Shown one piece after another: positions 23,001-35,200 of a stretch of 64,000 bases of DNA; position 1 is the first letter of the stretch; every line of letters begins with the position of its first letter. The position numbers were made by a program, and so were the translations under genes. Location of the stretch: contig CM053140.1 in assembly GCA_028571685.1 (NCBI GenBank), forward strand, positions 148,227,701 through 148,291,700, read 5' to 3'. The notes under the pieces are model-generated. The model had not been told where the DNA came from, ran no database searches, and saw only the letters and a program-made list of their open reading frames with translations. The DNA comes from Heterohyrax brucei. Taxonomy: Eukaryota; Chordata; Mammalia; Hyracoidea; Procaviidae.

Positions 23001-24062
23001 CTTTGTTGTAGAAAATACAGTATTGATAGAAGACATTAATGTTTTGGATGTCACTTTCAGCTGGGCCCTCAGAACTGCTCAACATTTCTTTATTCCTAGT
23101 TCTGCTAGGATTTTTGAATTCCTAGATCATTTTCCTTTTTCTGTAGTCTCTTCACCTTCAGCTGGCAGCTTCCTCACTATCTTCGTAAGGAAAATACAAG
23201 TTCAGTTCACTCAATTTTCTTCCTCACTCCCTCAAGATAAATGTATTATAGTATTTATCACAATTTCATGAACTTATTCCTTAATTTCAAGGTCAAGTCT
23301 TTACTTTTTACTGTTTCACACTCTGGCAACTCATTGGTCAATCGTTTCTTTTGTCTCTGTGTTTTTCTCTTTTCTTTTTTGTTCCTTTCCATCTGCAATC
23401 ATGTTTCCTTTCCTCATCCTCCAAATTAAAACTAATAGAACAGAAAACAAATCTTCAGAAAGAAAATAAAGGTCAAATGAAAACTCAAATCATACATTTA
23501 ACCGGACCTCACATCCAGATTTCTTCCCCATTTCCCTCATCCCCTCTGCACTGCTTCCCTAAAAGCACAGCTTGCCCCCATTTTCTTCACTTTGTCAAAT
23601 TCCTCACCCTCTTCTGAACCTATTCAATCTGATCTGTGCTTCTTCAATTTTCATGAAATCCACTTGATAAGGACAGTAGTAGCTTGCTTATATCCAGAGT
23701 GTATCTCACATGAGCTCCCCAAGTTTTTGTTCTGATGACCTTGAACTTCTTGCTCTCTCTCATCCTATTATTTTCTCCAGTTCTTATTTCTGAATATGAC
23801 TTTTTTTTTTTTTGCGACTATTGCTATCCTCTTCTCTTCTTATCCCTTGAAATCTACAGTACTAAGAAAATGGTCCTCTTCTCTCTTTATCTGATCCAAT
23901 CCTGTGGGTTTGGTTATCATATGTATGACCGATGGGTGTCAAACTGGAATCTCTGACCCATTCCTTTCTTCTTACTTGTAGGTGTATATTTCTATCATTC
24001 AACGAACTTCTGCAACCAAATATGTATTTTTGTTTTTCTATAACAAAATTTACTATCTGTCT
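23001..24062. other. Pyrimidine-rich unrecognised sequence
   Basis: About 1 kb rich in C and T on the plus strand, which produces several overlapping open frames of 60-88 codons (23023-23617, 23735-24138). Codon use is dominated by Phe, Ser and Leu, as expected from a CT-rich tract, with no recognisable domain. I treat them as non-coding. A decayed L2 origin is possible. Confidence 0.4.
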
Positions 24063-24187
24063 AAACCAAACTACTGTTATATTGATTCCGACTCATAGCA
24101 ACCCTACAGGACAGAGTAGGAACTGCTGGTGGATTTGAACTGTTGAGCTGTTGGTTAGCAACTGATCCCTTAACCACTGTGCCAAAA
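24063..24187 (-). mobile_element. AfroSINE
   Basis: The plus strand reads TTGATTCCGACTCATAGCAA, CCTACAGGACAGAGTAGGAA, GGTGGATTTGAACTG (the B-box side) and CCTTAACCACTGTGCCAAAA (the A-box side). The shorter body lacks the CTTTCTTCC insert. Confidence 0.92.
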
Positions 24188-24674
24188 TTTATATTAGTTT
24201 CAGTTGATTTAGCATCCTTCCCCTGTACGCCCTCCCTTCTCTCTGAGCTTGCATTTAAAAGTTCTTAAGGCATAAATAGACATGGGGGATGGGAGAGAAA
24301 GTGGGGATCTATTTCATCTTGGTGTCTTCTCTGAGATCTGATTAATGTTGGTTTGTCATCAGGGTCTATCTTCCAAAATCAGGTCTCTAATATTCATCCC
24401 AGACAGTTGAGTCTTCACTTATTTGGAATATGTGACAGATCTAATGGCCCTCTGTCATTTACCTCTGAGGCTCTCTCTGAGGTCATGGGAGTTTTCTGAT
24501 GTTAGCTCATAACATTCTGAGGATATGAGACAGATACATTTGTACTCTGCTGATGTAAAACCCAAACAAGCATGTTTCCCCAGGTCCCTGCTGCTCTTGA
24601 ATCCCCAATAGCATCTGGTTAATTTATTGTTTTTTCCACTCAAAGGTTTTAATTTAGGAGAGAAACAGAATATC
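24188..24674. other. Unrecognised sequence
   Basis: About 490 bp. An 87-codon minus-strand frame (24455-24718) runs into the LTR and has no recognisable domain. Confidence 0.4.
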
Positions 24675-25162
24675 TGTCTTAGGTTGAGTTCCCTAGAGAA
24701 ACAAAACCAGTGATGCATGCAGAAAGACAGACAGACAGATAGGTAGATGGATACATAGACTGACCAAGGTTTATCTCAAGGAAATGGATGACATGCTTGT
24801 GGAGGCTGGCAAGTCTCAAATTCATGAGTCAGGTATCAGACTGGAGTCTCTCCCGATTCATGTATCGCCAGGAGCTGATGAACTCAAGGGCAGCAGGTAA
24901 GCTGCTAGCTCAAGTTCCAAACCAAGTCAGATGATGATGAGCCAGATGTAGGATCCAGAGTGAGAACCTTGCTTGAACTTGCAATTATAGACTCGAGGCA
25001 GGCCACACCTCCAAAGAAATTCTCTTTCAACTGATGGGCTGCTCATAGAAGATTCTCATCATGTAGTTGAATTACACCGTTACATAGTTCCACACTACAT
25101 CATAACTGCAAAACCACTGAGGATCAAGGCCAAGACAAGTTGGCACACAACTTTAACTATCA
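24675..25162 (-). mobile_element. Solo LTR, ERVL/MaLR-like
   Basis: The plus strand begins TGTCTTAGGTTGAGTTCCCT and ends TTTAACTATCA, so it has TG...CA ends. The flanks ATATC (24670-24674) and AAATC (25163-25167) agree at 4 of 5 positions, as expected for an old 5-bp duplication. The CCTAGAGAAACAAAACC start and the GGAGGCTGGCAAGTCTCAAA segment are typical of old mammalian LTRs. Orientation is inferred from the reverse polyadenylation signal-like TTTATC. The exact family is uncertain. Confidence 0.65.
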
Positions 25163-25744
25163 AAATCTCCCTCTCAGAATCCCGTATATGTAAATATAAT
25201 ATTTTCACTTATTGCCTTCTTTACCCCTAGCTGAAAGAAGTTTTACCTTTTCTCTGGTAGGGGGAAAATTGGCTCCAGAGCTCATATATTTGTTTGCTTA
25301 TTGTTTAGGGATTATTAATTATTATTATTTAGTTCTTCAGAATTTAGGGCTTTGGCTTTTGAGCCTCAAAACTTAGAATCTTGGCATTTAAAAGCCTTTT
25401 CATCAAAAAGTTTGGTGTATTGCGTATTTCAAAAGTCTATTTTAGAAAAAGAAGCTCTATTTTCTTTGTATTTTGTCTATAACAAGCAAATCCTGAACAG
25501 TGTTAGTATAAAATTCCCTCTCTGCATCCCAAGTGAAGAAAAGAGAAGAGTGTAAGAATGAAAGAAGCTTGTATTATTATTTCAAAATGCAGTCCCACCC
25601 CAGTTACATCCTTGAGCACTCAGACTAAGTCTCCTGTATTCTTCTGTAACAGCACTGTCATTTACTTTGCTTTATTAACTCTTCTTTCTTGAATCTTCCT
25701 TTTTCATTGCCTACTCTATCTTATTGGAAACAAAATGTAACAAT
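25163..25744. other. Unrecognised AT-rich sequence
   Basis: No gene; one 67-codon frame at 25352-25555 without a recognisable domain. Confidence 0.4.
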
Positions 25745-26466
25745 TTGATCTAAGAATGTAGCTCCAGTTAGACCTTTCTCCTGTATCTTCTTTGCTGCCA
25801 GTTTAGTACAGCTTTTCATTTCCTCTCATTTAGACTATTGCAACAGACTCTTTAACAGGTGTGCCTGCTTCCAGTTCCTATTCACTCCAGTCCGTCTTCG
25901 AGCTTACAGTCAGTGATGTTTCTACAAAGCAGAATTGCCTATTTCATTGATGATAAAAGACCTCTGTTAGATTTATCTTTATACAGAAAATAATAAAAAA
26001 AAATAACAAAAAAACCAACCATAACCTAAATTCCTTAATTTGGCATGAGAATTCTTTCACAATATGATTTCATTTTTATACACACATTTTTTTTTTCCTA
26101 TTCATGTTACATCTCCTGCCATATTGAATGTCTCTCTGTTCCCCAGAACACTGGGCTCTTTCATGACTCAGTGCTTTGGGGAATAGTTGTGCCTTTTATT
26201 AGATATCCTTCACCCCTGCTTCTATCCTATGTTGCCTTTTTAGTTAAAAAAAAAAAAAAAAAGGAAAAAAGAAACTTTTTCTAATCTTCATAACCCAACA
26301 GTTAGGTCTCAGGACTTATGCTGTATTTTAAATGACCATTTATTTTACTGCAAATGTGACTAGACTATAAAGTCCACCAAGCAGGTATTTTTTTCTGTTC
26401 TTTTACTATTATGCTCTGTATGCCTTTCAAGTTTCTGCTCCATAAATATGCATTGAATAAATACAC
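25745..26466 (+). mobile_element. L2 LINE, 3' end
   Basis: The L2 marker TTTAGACTATTGCAACAGAC lies at 25831, followed by the GCCTGCTTCCAGTTCC segment and, near the end, GACTAGACTATAAAGTCCAC and GCATTGAATAAATAC. This is the expected order through to the L2 3' terminus. It contains a 17-bp A run at 26246-26262. Confidence 0.75.
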
Positions 26467-27001
26467 ACAGACCCTCCATGTTCCTGTATCACTTTTTTAA
26501 TTTTTGTTACAATATACATTGTCTTACTGGTTATTTCTTTAAAAATGAGTATCTCATTATATTACAGTTATTTGACATTTCCGTAGATGGTGACACAGTT
26601 GGCCACTGTGAAACACTCCATGAATTTGGCTTATACAACCTTGCATTTGTTTTCTTTGTGTCTCTGGCTGCTGCTCCTTAGTTTATTTTGAAGTTTCTTC
26701 TGCCATCTGTAAGGTTTCCTTCTTGTTTTTCAGGGGTTTAATGCAAAGCCCCTTTTGCTTCTCCACGAACTTTTGTTTTTTTTTAATTGCTGATGTCATC
26801 CATAGCTCTGTTGTATTGTATCAATAACGTGATAACAACATTAAATGTGCCTTCTCACAGGGTGCCTCAAATTTAACTTAAATTTAACTCAAATTTAACC
26901 CATAGTGAATTCATTAATCTCCTAAATCTGCTTTATGTCAGTAGATGACACCGTCATCTACCTAGAGATACAAATCTAAAGCCTGATAATTAATATACCT
27001 A
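26467..27001. other. Unrecognised sequence with short tandem repeat
   Basis: A three-unit repeat of AAATTTAACTC-like 11-mers lies at 26868-26901. A 67-codon frame at 26478-26681 has no recognisable domain. Confidence 0.45.
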
Positions 27002-27150
27002 CTGTCATTGAGTCTTGTTCAACTCATAGTGACCCTAGAAGTCAGAGTAGAACTGCCCCATAGTTTACAAGCAGTGCCTGATGGATTTCATTCAATTGCT
27101 GAATTTTTGGTTACAGATGTAGCACTTAACCCACTATGCCACCAGGATTT
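27002..27150 (-). mobile_element. AfroSINE
   Basis: Clear family segments on the plus strand: TTCAACTCATAGTGACCCTA, GTCAGAGTAGAACTGCCCCA, and TTAACCCACTATGCCACCAG at the tRNA-like end. Confidence 0.92.
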
Positions 27151-27261
27151 CTGTGATTAATTTTAATTAGTGTAGAATGACCCATATGTAATCTTCAGTT
27201 GTATGTTCATGCTAAATATGTTTTTATCTCTACTTCTGTCTTTTAGGTCTAACAAATCCAG

Positions 27262-27412
27262 AACAAAACCATTGCCACTGAGTTAATTCTGAGTCATAGT
27301 ATTTCCAAGACAGTGAATTTATGTGGCAGCAGACTGCTACCATCTTTCTTCTGTGGAGCAGCTGGTAGGTTCAAATTGCCACCCTTCGACTCAGTGCTTA
27401 ACCACTGCACCA
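27262..27412 (-). mobile_element. AfroSINE, long variant
   Basis: Contains GCAGACTGCTACCATCTTTC and GTGGAGCAGCTGGTAGGTTC, the longer body, and ends in CAGTGCTTAACCACTGCACC. It sits 110 bp from the previous copy in the same orientation but is of a different length class. Confidence 0.88.
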
Positions 27413-28741
27413 ATATTATTTTTCATCACAGTTATAATAAACAATTGTGGAATATATTGTTTGCAGTCTATTTTCTTGACCCGGATGTAATCTCCACGGT
27501 TTCAAATATCATGTCTTCCCATTGGCCACTATATTTGTGAGCATCTGGCATTATGCCTTGGCAAGAACATCCATATGTTTCTTAGATGAATGGAGTAATT
27601 GAGAGCTATCTAGAGTATGTAGGTGTGGCTTCTAGTGTAGTTCTGGCCCAAAGAAGATGTGCAGGAAATACAAGTTTCATTAATTATCAACTAATTAGTG
27701 ATAGAGTTGCCCTAGCATTTAATCATATTTTATGTTGTCTATACCAAAAAATTCAAAATCTATTTTATCCTTATAAAAAGATGACGCGGTAAGGTGTTAC
27801 AAGAGTATAAGAGGGTCAAAAGGGAAGTTATCTAACCTTTTTACTCCTCCTATTTTGTCTTCTCTCTAAACCAAGTTCTCATTTTCATTCATGTTATAAG
27901 GCATTGCCCTTGAAAAACTTGAGATATGTATTGAAAAACTTCTTTGTCTCTGCTTCTCTCTCCTTCTCGCTCTCTAGGTTATTATAATAGTCACTGTGTT
28001 TATATCCCTGTTCTCTAGCTCTAATTTTCTTCAAGTTCAATATTTTTCATTTTCATGCAGTGTAAACATTATGGTCACTGTGCCCATCGCAGAATTCTTC
28101 TTATTCATTATCTCTGCAATTTCTGACTCTTGAGATAAGGGCTTTGTAAACCACAATTATACTAGGACAGAACATAAAGGGATAGCCGTGCTACTGCCAT
28201 TAATATTTCACTCCCTTTCTCCAGCCCCTATTCCACTCCCACAAAACAATTAAGAAATGGCTCACAAGTCCTAGTCATAGATCTTCCCCATGCCAATAAG
28301 GAAAGAGAAATACCAAAGAATAACTGGAATAATTCTACAACTCTGTAGCTAATAAATGCTTCTAAGAAATATTTTGATGTTGAAAGAGTCTTTAAAATAA
28401 TTTTTCGTAGAAAAAAATACAATCTTCTTTTAATAAGCATGTATAAAAAACAATGTATTAAAAGGGTTAAGCATGTTAAGGTTTTCCTTTCTTAAAGGAG
28501 ATTTTGCATTATTAATAAGTCAGTGAAAAATGTCCTTATGAGGCAAATCAGGGTCTTCACATGAAGTACTATGCTCATTTCTTACAGAACAGAGAAAATC
28601 TTCTCTTTGCTCAAGATCAACTGTAAGTCAGTGATGTCTGTACATTGTCTCTTGCATGTGTGTCAGGAGTCAGTAGTCTCAGGAGTGCTTGGAAAGGTAA
28701 CAGCAAACTTGACCTCGAAAAGCTTATACTGCGTGTACCTG
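27413..28741. other. Unrecognised AT-rich sequence
   Basis: About 1.3 kb with no frame above 75 codons and no recognised repeat family. A CT-rich tract lies near 27940-27975. Confidence 0.4.
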
Positions 28742-28930
28742 CAAGTAGAGGCCACTCATAGCAACTCTATATGGTAGAGTAGAACTAACTGCCCCATAGA
28801 GTTTCCTATGCTATGATCTCTATAGCAGCAAAATTGCCTGATCTTTTCTCTGGTAGAGTGGATGGTGGGCTCAAACCACAAACCTTTCAGTTAACAGCCC
28901 AGCTCTTAATCATTGCACCACCAGGGCTCT
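28742..28930 (-). mobile_element. AfroSINE, long variant
   Basis: Shows GCCACTCATAGCAACTCTAT, CTGCCCCATAGAGTTTCCTA, GCCTGATCTTTTCTCTGG and GCACCACCAGGGCTCT in order, which is the whole family in reverse. Confidence 0.92.
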
Positions 28931-29916
28931 GACGAGCTTATATTTGAAACTAGTGTGTGTGTGTGTGAGCGTGCATGAGCGTGCCTGCTTACTACTGCAT
29001 TTACATTTGTATGTACCTAATTTCTCCTTCTTCTTCAGGGACAGTAGTTGGGAAGGAGATGGGGTAGGCATGGAGAGAAAAGAATGTAATATATATCAAT
29101 CAGATTGTTGAGGATTCAATCAAAAGGCACTATGCAGTATAAACAGACTCAGTGGTAAACCATGGGGAAATAGTTTTGTTTGGTAATACTAGGGTTATTC
29201 TATGTTCACCGTTTGAATTTGTAGGAGACTTTACTTAAGACCTTGAGAATAACAGTAGTATAGCCATAACAAAACCAAGAGTTTCTCTTTTTCTTTTTTC
29301 CATTCTGATCTATATCAGTAATTTAAATTAGTGACATGGTATACAGGTATATGGGGTAAGTATATTAATAGAAAACAGCCTGGGAAATCAATATTCAGGA
29401 GAACACAAATGGCTAATTAGAGAGCATCTAGTGATGCCCAGGGAAAAGACAGTGTCCTTATGGTTTTAAATATTTCATGCATTTAGTTTCCATTGACAAG
29501 ATTATGCTAACAATGGGAAAGATTCTTATACTACCTTATTTGGAGGATTTTTAATAAAACCATCTAAATGCTTTCTGCCCTGATTCTACCTGTGTAACCC
29601 TGGGTTATGATGATTTCCTTTTTAAGTTAAGTTATAAAAGAAAAAAATGCTATGGGTAATACATTCTCTAAAGTTCAGATTTTAGAGCAATTATGTTTCT
29701 CAAAGTAAATGAATGAATTACATTCTTGTGTCTACCTCAATTCTGAACACATTTCAGTTAGTTTGATAAGACTGAGGACCAAATACCTAGGGGCCTTCAA
29801 AACAGAAAACTAGGTTTTGGAGTCAGACAGTCTGATTAATGTGTTTCTGGGTTTTGGTGTGCTTTATTTTGCCCTGGTAGTTTTTATCATTTGGGGGTGT
29901 TAAGGTATTTACTACA
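28931..29916. other. Unrecognised sequence
   Basis: About 1 kb with a short (GT)n at 28954-28968 and no gene-like or known repeat signal. Confidence 0.4.
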
Positions 29917-30110
29917 GAGCTCTGACGACACAGTGATTTAAGAGCTGTGTTGCTAACCAAAAGTTTGGTGGTTCAAGCTCATTTGTCTCTCTCTAGGAGA
30001 AAAATGTGGCATTCTGCTCCATAAAGATTATAGCTTAGGAAGCCCTATGAGGCAGTTCTTTTTTTGTCCTACAGGGTTGCTATGAGTTGGAATAGACTTG
30101 ATGACAATGA
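29917..30110 (+). mobile_element. AfroSINE
   Basis: The transcribed orientation is complete: GAGCTCTGACGACACAGTG (A-box side), TTTGGTGGTTCAAGCTC (B-box side), GAAGCCCTATGAGGCAGTTC and TTGCTATGAGTTGGAATAGA (tail). Confidence 0.92.
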
Positions 30111-30161
30111 TATTTCCTTTGAGAATCTGGTGAAGGCTATGGAACTTCTCTGTAAGCATAC

Positions 30162-30656
30162 TGTCTTAGTCACTTGGTGCTGCTATAACAGAAATACCAC
30201 AAACAGGTGGCTTTAAAAAGAGAAACTTTATGCTGTCACAGTTAAGTAGACTACAAGTCCGAATTCAGGGCATCAGCTCCAGGGGAAGGCTTTCTCTGCT
30301 GGCTCTGGAGGAAGATACTTGTCATCAATCTTTCCCTGGACTGGGAACTTCCAAGGCGCAAGAACCCTGAGTCCTTTCCCAAGGATGGACTCTGTTCCCA
30401 GCACTGCTTCTTGGTGGTATGAGGTACTCAAATATTTCCTCTAGCTTCTTTCTTTTGTACTCCAGGAGACTGCCTCAAGGCACAGTATAGTCTTATGTAT
30501 TGAGTCCCAGGCAATTAGCACAACTGCTGCCTATTCCCCCTCATTAATATCATGGGGGTAACATTTACAACATGAAGGACCATCACACAATGTTGAGAAT
30601 CATGGCCTAGCCAGATTGCTACACACATACCTGGGGGGACAGTTCAGTACATGACA
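30162..30656 (-). mobile_element. Solo LTR, MaLR-like (same family as 38093-38622)
   Basis: Plus-strand start TGTCTTAGTCACTTGGTGCT and end GTTCAGTACATGACA give TG...CA ends. Reversed, it aligns with the LTR at 38093-38622 across CTGCTATAACAGAAATACCA, CAGGGGAAGGCTTTCTCTGC and GGCTCTGGAGGAA. No convincing flanking duplication remains (CATAC against CCACA). Confidence 0.8.
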
Positions 30657-30665
30657 CCACACACA

Positions 30666-30697
<32 letters not shown>
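30657..30697. repeat. (CA)n microsatellite
   Basis: About 18 CA units directly after the LTR. Confidence 0.97.
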
Positions 30698-30698
<1 letters not shown>

Positions 30699-30709
30699 CA
30701 AACTCCTAT

Positions 30710-30912
30710 TATTGTTCTTAGATGCAGTCAAGTTGATTCTGACTCACAGTGATCCCTATTACAGACTAGATTTGCTCCATAGGGTTTCTTACGCTGTAAT
30801 CTAATGGGAGCAAATTGTCAGGTCTTTTTCTCTGGGGGAGACGCTGCAAGGGTTAAAACCACCGATCTTTCAGTTAACGCTGAGCACTTTACCATTGTGC
30901 CACCAGAGTTCC
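30710..30912 (-). mobile_element. AfroSINE, long variant
   Basis: Contains CAAGTTGATTCTGACTCACA, CTCCATAGGGTTTCTTACGC, CAGGTCTTTTTCTCTGG and ACCATTGTGCCACCAGAGTT in the reverse order of transcription. Confidence 0.92.
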
Positions 30913-31191
30913 TTACAATACTCCTATATACTCTAATTTATATGCAATTTCCAAAGGATCTTAAGATGATGTTGCTTACTTATAGACTTGAGAATGAAGA
31001 ACTTTCTGGCAGTAGTTTGTGTCTAAACCTTTAAGGAGTGCTAAAGGCTTGATTTCATGTACATCCATTCCCAAGGAGAAGAAATTTCCATCTTTATTGG
31101 TCCGTAGTCCTTGAGGGGGCTGGACTACCAAAGTGATTAAAAAGGTGGGCAGAACTGAGTGATTTTTTTTTCTCCCTAAAGTATTACTTTT

Positions 31192-31350
31192 GGAAACTCT
31201 GGTGACTTAGAGATTTGGAATTATAGCTCCAAACCCAAAGACCAGCTGCTCAAATCCACCAAGCACTGCCTGAAAACCCTATGGGGCAGTTCTACTCCAT
31301 CCTAAAGGGTTGCTATGAGTCATAATTGACTTGTTGCCAAGGGTTGTTTT
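31192..31350 (+). mobile_element. AfroSINE, decayed head
   Basis: Body and tail are good (AACCCTATGGGGCAGTTCTA, TTGCTATGAGTCATAATTGA). The tRNA-like head is recognisable but decayed (GGAAACTCTGGTGACTTAG). Confidence 0.88.
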
Positions 31351-32066
31351 TTTTGTTGTTGTAGTATGGGCCTGTTGGTGATGAATTTTTTCATCTTCTG
31401 CATTTCATCTTTTGATCCTTTTGGGCCTGACAGGTCATAAAAAGAGTTTTTCAGAGGGATCTGGAGCAGTGTTCAGTCTGGTATTAATTATTCCTCATGT
31501 GGAGCAACACCTTCCAGAATACTCTATCAATGTCCTGTGAATGAGGTTTTACAGCTTCTCTTGTTCCAACAGCCACTGCTTTCAGCCAGGTGTGAGCACT
31601 AAGCACTTTTACTTGTAATCTTTTCAGCTATTTCTTTCTCAGTCTTGGGTAATTTTGTTCATATACATGTACTGAAGAGTGCTTGGAATGCTTTAGCAGA
31701 AGGTGATTATGTACCTCTGTAGAATTGCAGGGTTTTCTCTGTGTACTGCTCTCTCCTCCCTGGTACTCAGGTCCTATGAGCTGTAGGTGTCTTGATCATC
31801 CAGGAATCTCAGTGCTATCTCTTCAACTTGTGCAGTCCCTCAGACTCTACCCTCAGTCTTCTCTCCATGTTGTGTTCTGCAGACTCTTTCAAGACTGTTA
31901 GCTGTGGCTCATCTCATTTGTTTCATGTTTTCTGTCTGCTCCCCTCCCCCTTTTTAAATTACATGGTGGGGAGAGTAAACAGTAAATTTAATCTTGGCTT
32001 TAAGTTAATGAACTTGATGGTATTTATTTGTGTAAACATTTTGCTTATATACCTTCATTCTATTTT
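31351..32066. other. Unrecognised sequence
   Basis: About 700 bp with a 95-codon plus-strand frame (31792-32079). That frame is Cys/Ser/Leu-rich, lacks a recognisable domain and runs into the L1 tail, so I do not call it a gene. Confidence 0.4.
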
Positions 32067-32223
32067 TAGTTTTTTTTAACTTTTTTATTTTTATTAATTA
32101 CAATAAAAGAAAAAACTTTCTAGCGTTTATCAATTATCTCAACTATGATAAACCCTCAACTCCCACCCACCCATGTAGCCAACACAATCATTTTCTTCTA
32201 TGAATAATTCTATTGTTAAGTCC

Positions 32224-35200
32224 TTATAACAGGGGTCTCATACAAAATTTGTCCTTTTGACACTGATTGATTTCATTCAACATGACTTCTTCGAAATGAG
32301 ACCATGTTATGAGTTGTTTTCTAAAATTGTCGTTTTTTATCATAGCATAGTGTTCCATTGAGTATATGTACCATAGTTTGCTTATCCATTCATCAGTTGA
32401 TGGGCATCGGGGTGGATTCCAACTTTTTGCTATTGTGGACTGTGCTACAACAAACACTCGTGTACATATGTCTGTTCATGTGACAACTTTTGTTTCGGAA
32501 GGATAAATTTCAAGCAGTGGAATTACAGGATCAAATGGTATATCTATTTCCAGCTTTTTAAGGAAGTGCCAGACTGTTTTCCAAAGAGATTGTACCATTT
32601 TGCAATCCTACCAGCAGTGTAGGAGAGTTCTAATTTCTCCACAGCCTCTCTAGCATTTGTTGTTTTGTGTTTTTTGGATCATGGCCAACCTTGTTGAGGT
32701 GAGATACTATCTCATTGTAGTCTTTTTTGTTGTTGTTGTTCTTGGGCATGTAAATTTATATGGGAATCTCATTGTACTTTTGATTTGAATTTCTTTAGTA
32801 GCTAATGATTGCAAGCTATTCTGCATGTGTTGTTCGGCTGCCTAGATTCGTCTTTAGGGAAATGTCTGTCCATCTCCTTCGCCCATAGCTTAACTGGATT
32901 ATTTATTCTTTTCTTGTCGATACTTTGTAATACCTTATAGATTATGGAGATCAGATGTCTATCTGACATAGAGTTGCCAAAAATTTTTTTCCCATTCTGT
33001 AGGTGGTCTTTTAATTCTTTTGAAGAAGTTTTTGGATGAGTGAAAGTGTTTGATTCTTAGTAATTCCCATTTATCTATTTTCTCTTCTGTTAATTTGCTT
33101 TGTTTGTCGGATTGAAGTCTGTCTACATTGTGTATTAAAACTTCCATTGTTGATCCTATTTTATCTTGGATGAGCTTTATCATTTTAGATTTTATATTTA
33201 GGTCTTTTATCCAATTTGAGTTGGTTTTTGTATAAGCCGTGAGGTATGGGTCTTGTTTCAGTTTTTTGCAGATGTATATCTAATTTTGCCAGCACTGTTT
33301 GTTAAAGAGACTGTTCTTACCAGTTTAAAATCTTGGGGCCTTTGTCAAGTATCAGCTGTTTATAGGAGGATGGTGGCGTCTCTGGGGTCTCTACTCTGTT
33401 CTATTGGTCTATATGTCTGTTTTTGTACCAGTACCAGGCTGTTTCGACAACAGTGACAGTGTAATAGGTTCTAAAGTCATGTAGTGAGAGGCCTCTCAGT
33501 GTGTTCTTCTTCAGTAGTGCTTTACTTATCTGAGGTTTCTTCCCTTTCCAAACAAGGATGATGATTTGTTTCTCCATCTCATTAAGAAATGTCACTGGAA
33601 TTTGTATTGGGATTGCATTATGTAAGTAGGTTGTTTTGGGCAAAATAGACATTTTCACAATGTTAAGTCTTCCTATCCAAGAGCAGGGTAGATTACCCCA
33701 TTTGTGTAAGTGTCTCTTAGTTTCTCGTAGTAAGAGATCTTGTAATTCTCTTTGTAAAGATCTCTTATTTCTCTGGCTAGATTTATTCCTAGGTGTTTTA
33801 TCTTCTTGGGGGCTACAGTAAATGGAATTGATTTGGTGGTTTCTTCTTTAGCAATCTAGTTGTTGGTATAAAGGAATCCTACTGATTTTCTTATGTTTTC
33901 TTGTATCCTGATACTTTGCTGAACTCCTCTATTAATTCCAGTAGTTTACTTATGTATTCCTTTGGATTCTCTGTATAAACAATCATATCATCTGCAAAAA
34001 GAAAGATGCCCTTTATTTCTTTGTCTTGTCTAATTTCTCTGGCTGGAACTTCTAGCACAATGTTGAATAGAAGTGGAGAGAGTGGGCATCCTTGTCTAGC
34101 ACTTGTTCTCAAAGGGAATTCTTTCAGTCTTTCACCATTCAGGATGATGAAGGCAGTTGGCTTTGCATGGATGCTACTGATTGCCTTGAGGAATTTCCCC
34201 TCTATTTCTAGTTTTCTGGAAGTTTTAAGCTTGAATGGGTGTTGAACCTTGTCAAATGCCTTTTCTGTATCAGTTGACAAAATCAGGTGATTCTTATCAT
34301 TTGTGTTATTAATGTGGTTGATTACATTGTTCTTCTGATGTTGAACCAGCCTTGCATCCCTGAAATGACACAAACTTGACCAGGATGAATGATTTTTTTT
34401 CACATGCTGTTGAATTCTGTTGGCTAGAATTTTGTTGAAGATTTTTCATCTAGGTTCATGAGTGATATTGGTCTGAGGAGAAGTGTGTGTCTACTCCACC
34501 ATCTTTTAACGGTGTCTATATATTTCTGTTCTGTAAGCATTCTTTGAAATTTATTGTTTCTATCCAACAGTATACATTGTTGCTTACTTCTGATTCGTGT
34601 AGATGTAGTTGATTCACTTTTACTGTGGTCTAGTAAAAATATAATAATGCTTATTTATTCTTTACTTTTTAAGGACCCTGGAATAGTTGCTTAATCAGCT
34701 GACAGTAGTGTAAATGGGAAAATCAAGCAATCTTTCAGTTTCAGACATTTTACGTGTACCATGTAGATAGCTTTGTTATTAGGGTTATGCTGGCTTCATA
34801 GAATGAATTTGGGAGTATTCCATCCCTTTCTGTGGTGGTAATAGTCTCAATAGCATTGGAGTTAACTCTTCTTTAAAAGTTTGGTAAAATTCTCCAGTTA
34901 AGCAGTCTGGGCCAGGACTTCTTTTGTTTGACAGATTTTTGATGGCTTTTTCAATCTCTTCTTTTGTGATAGATTTATTAAGATGATCTGCTTCTCCTTG
35001 TGATAATCTTGGTGAAATTTGTCCATTTCCCCTAGGTTTTCAAACCTGTTAGAGTACAGCCTTTCATAGTATTTTGATTTCAGCTGTGTCTGTTGTAACA
35101 TCTCCCATATCATTTCTTAATCGGGTTATTTGTATCTTCTGCTGTTTTTCTTAAGTTTGGCCAATGTTTTGTCAATTTTACTGATCTTTTCAAAGAACCA

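Noticed and set aside
23023-24138. Series of overlapping frames suggesting a gene
   Set aside because: A CT-rich tract gives open frames with biased Phe/Ser/Leu content in several phases, and no domain or splice structure is visible.
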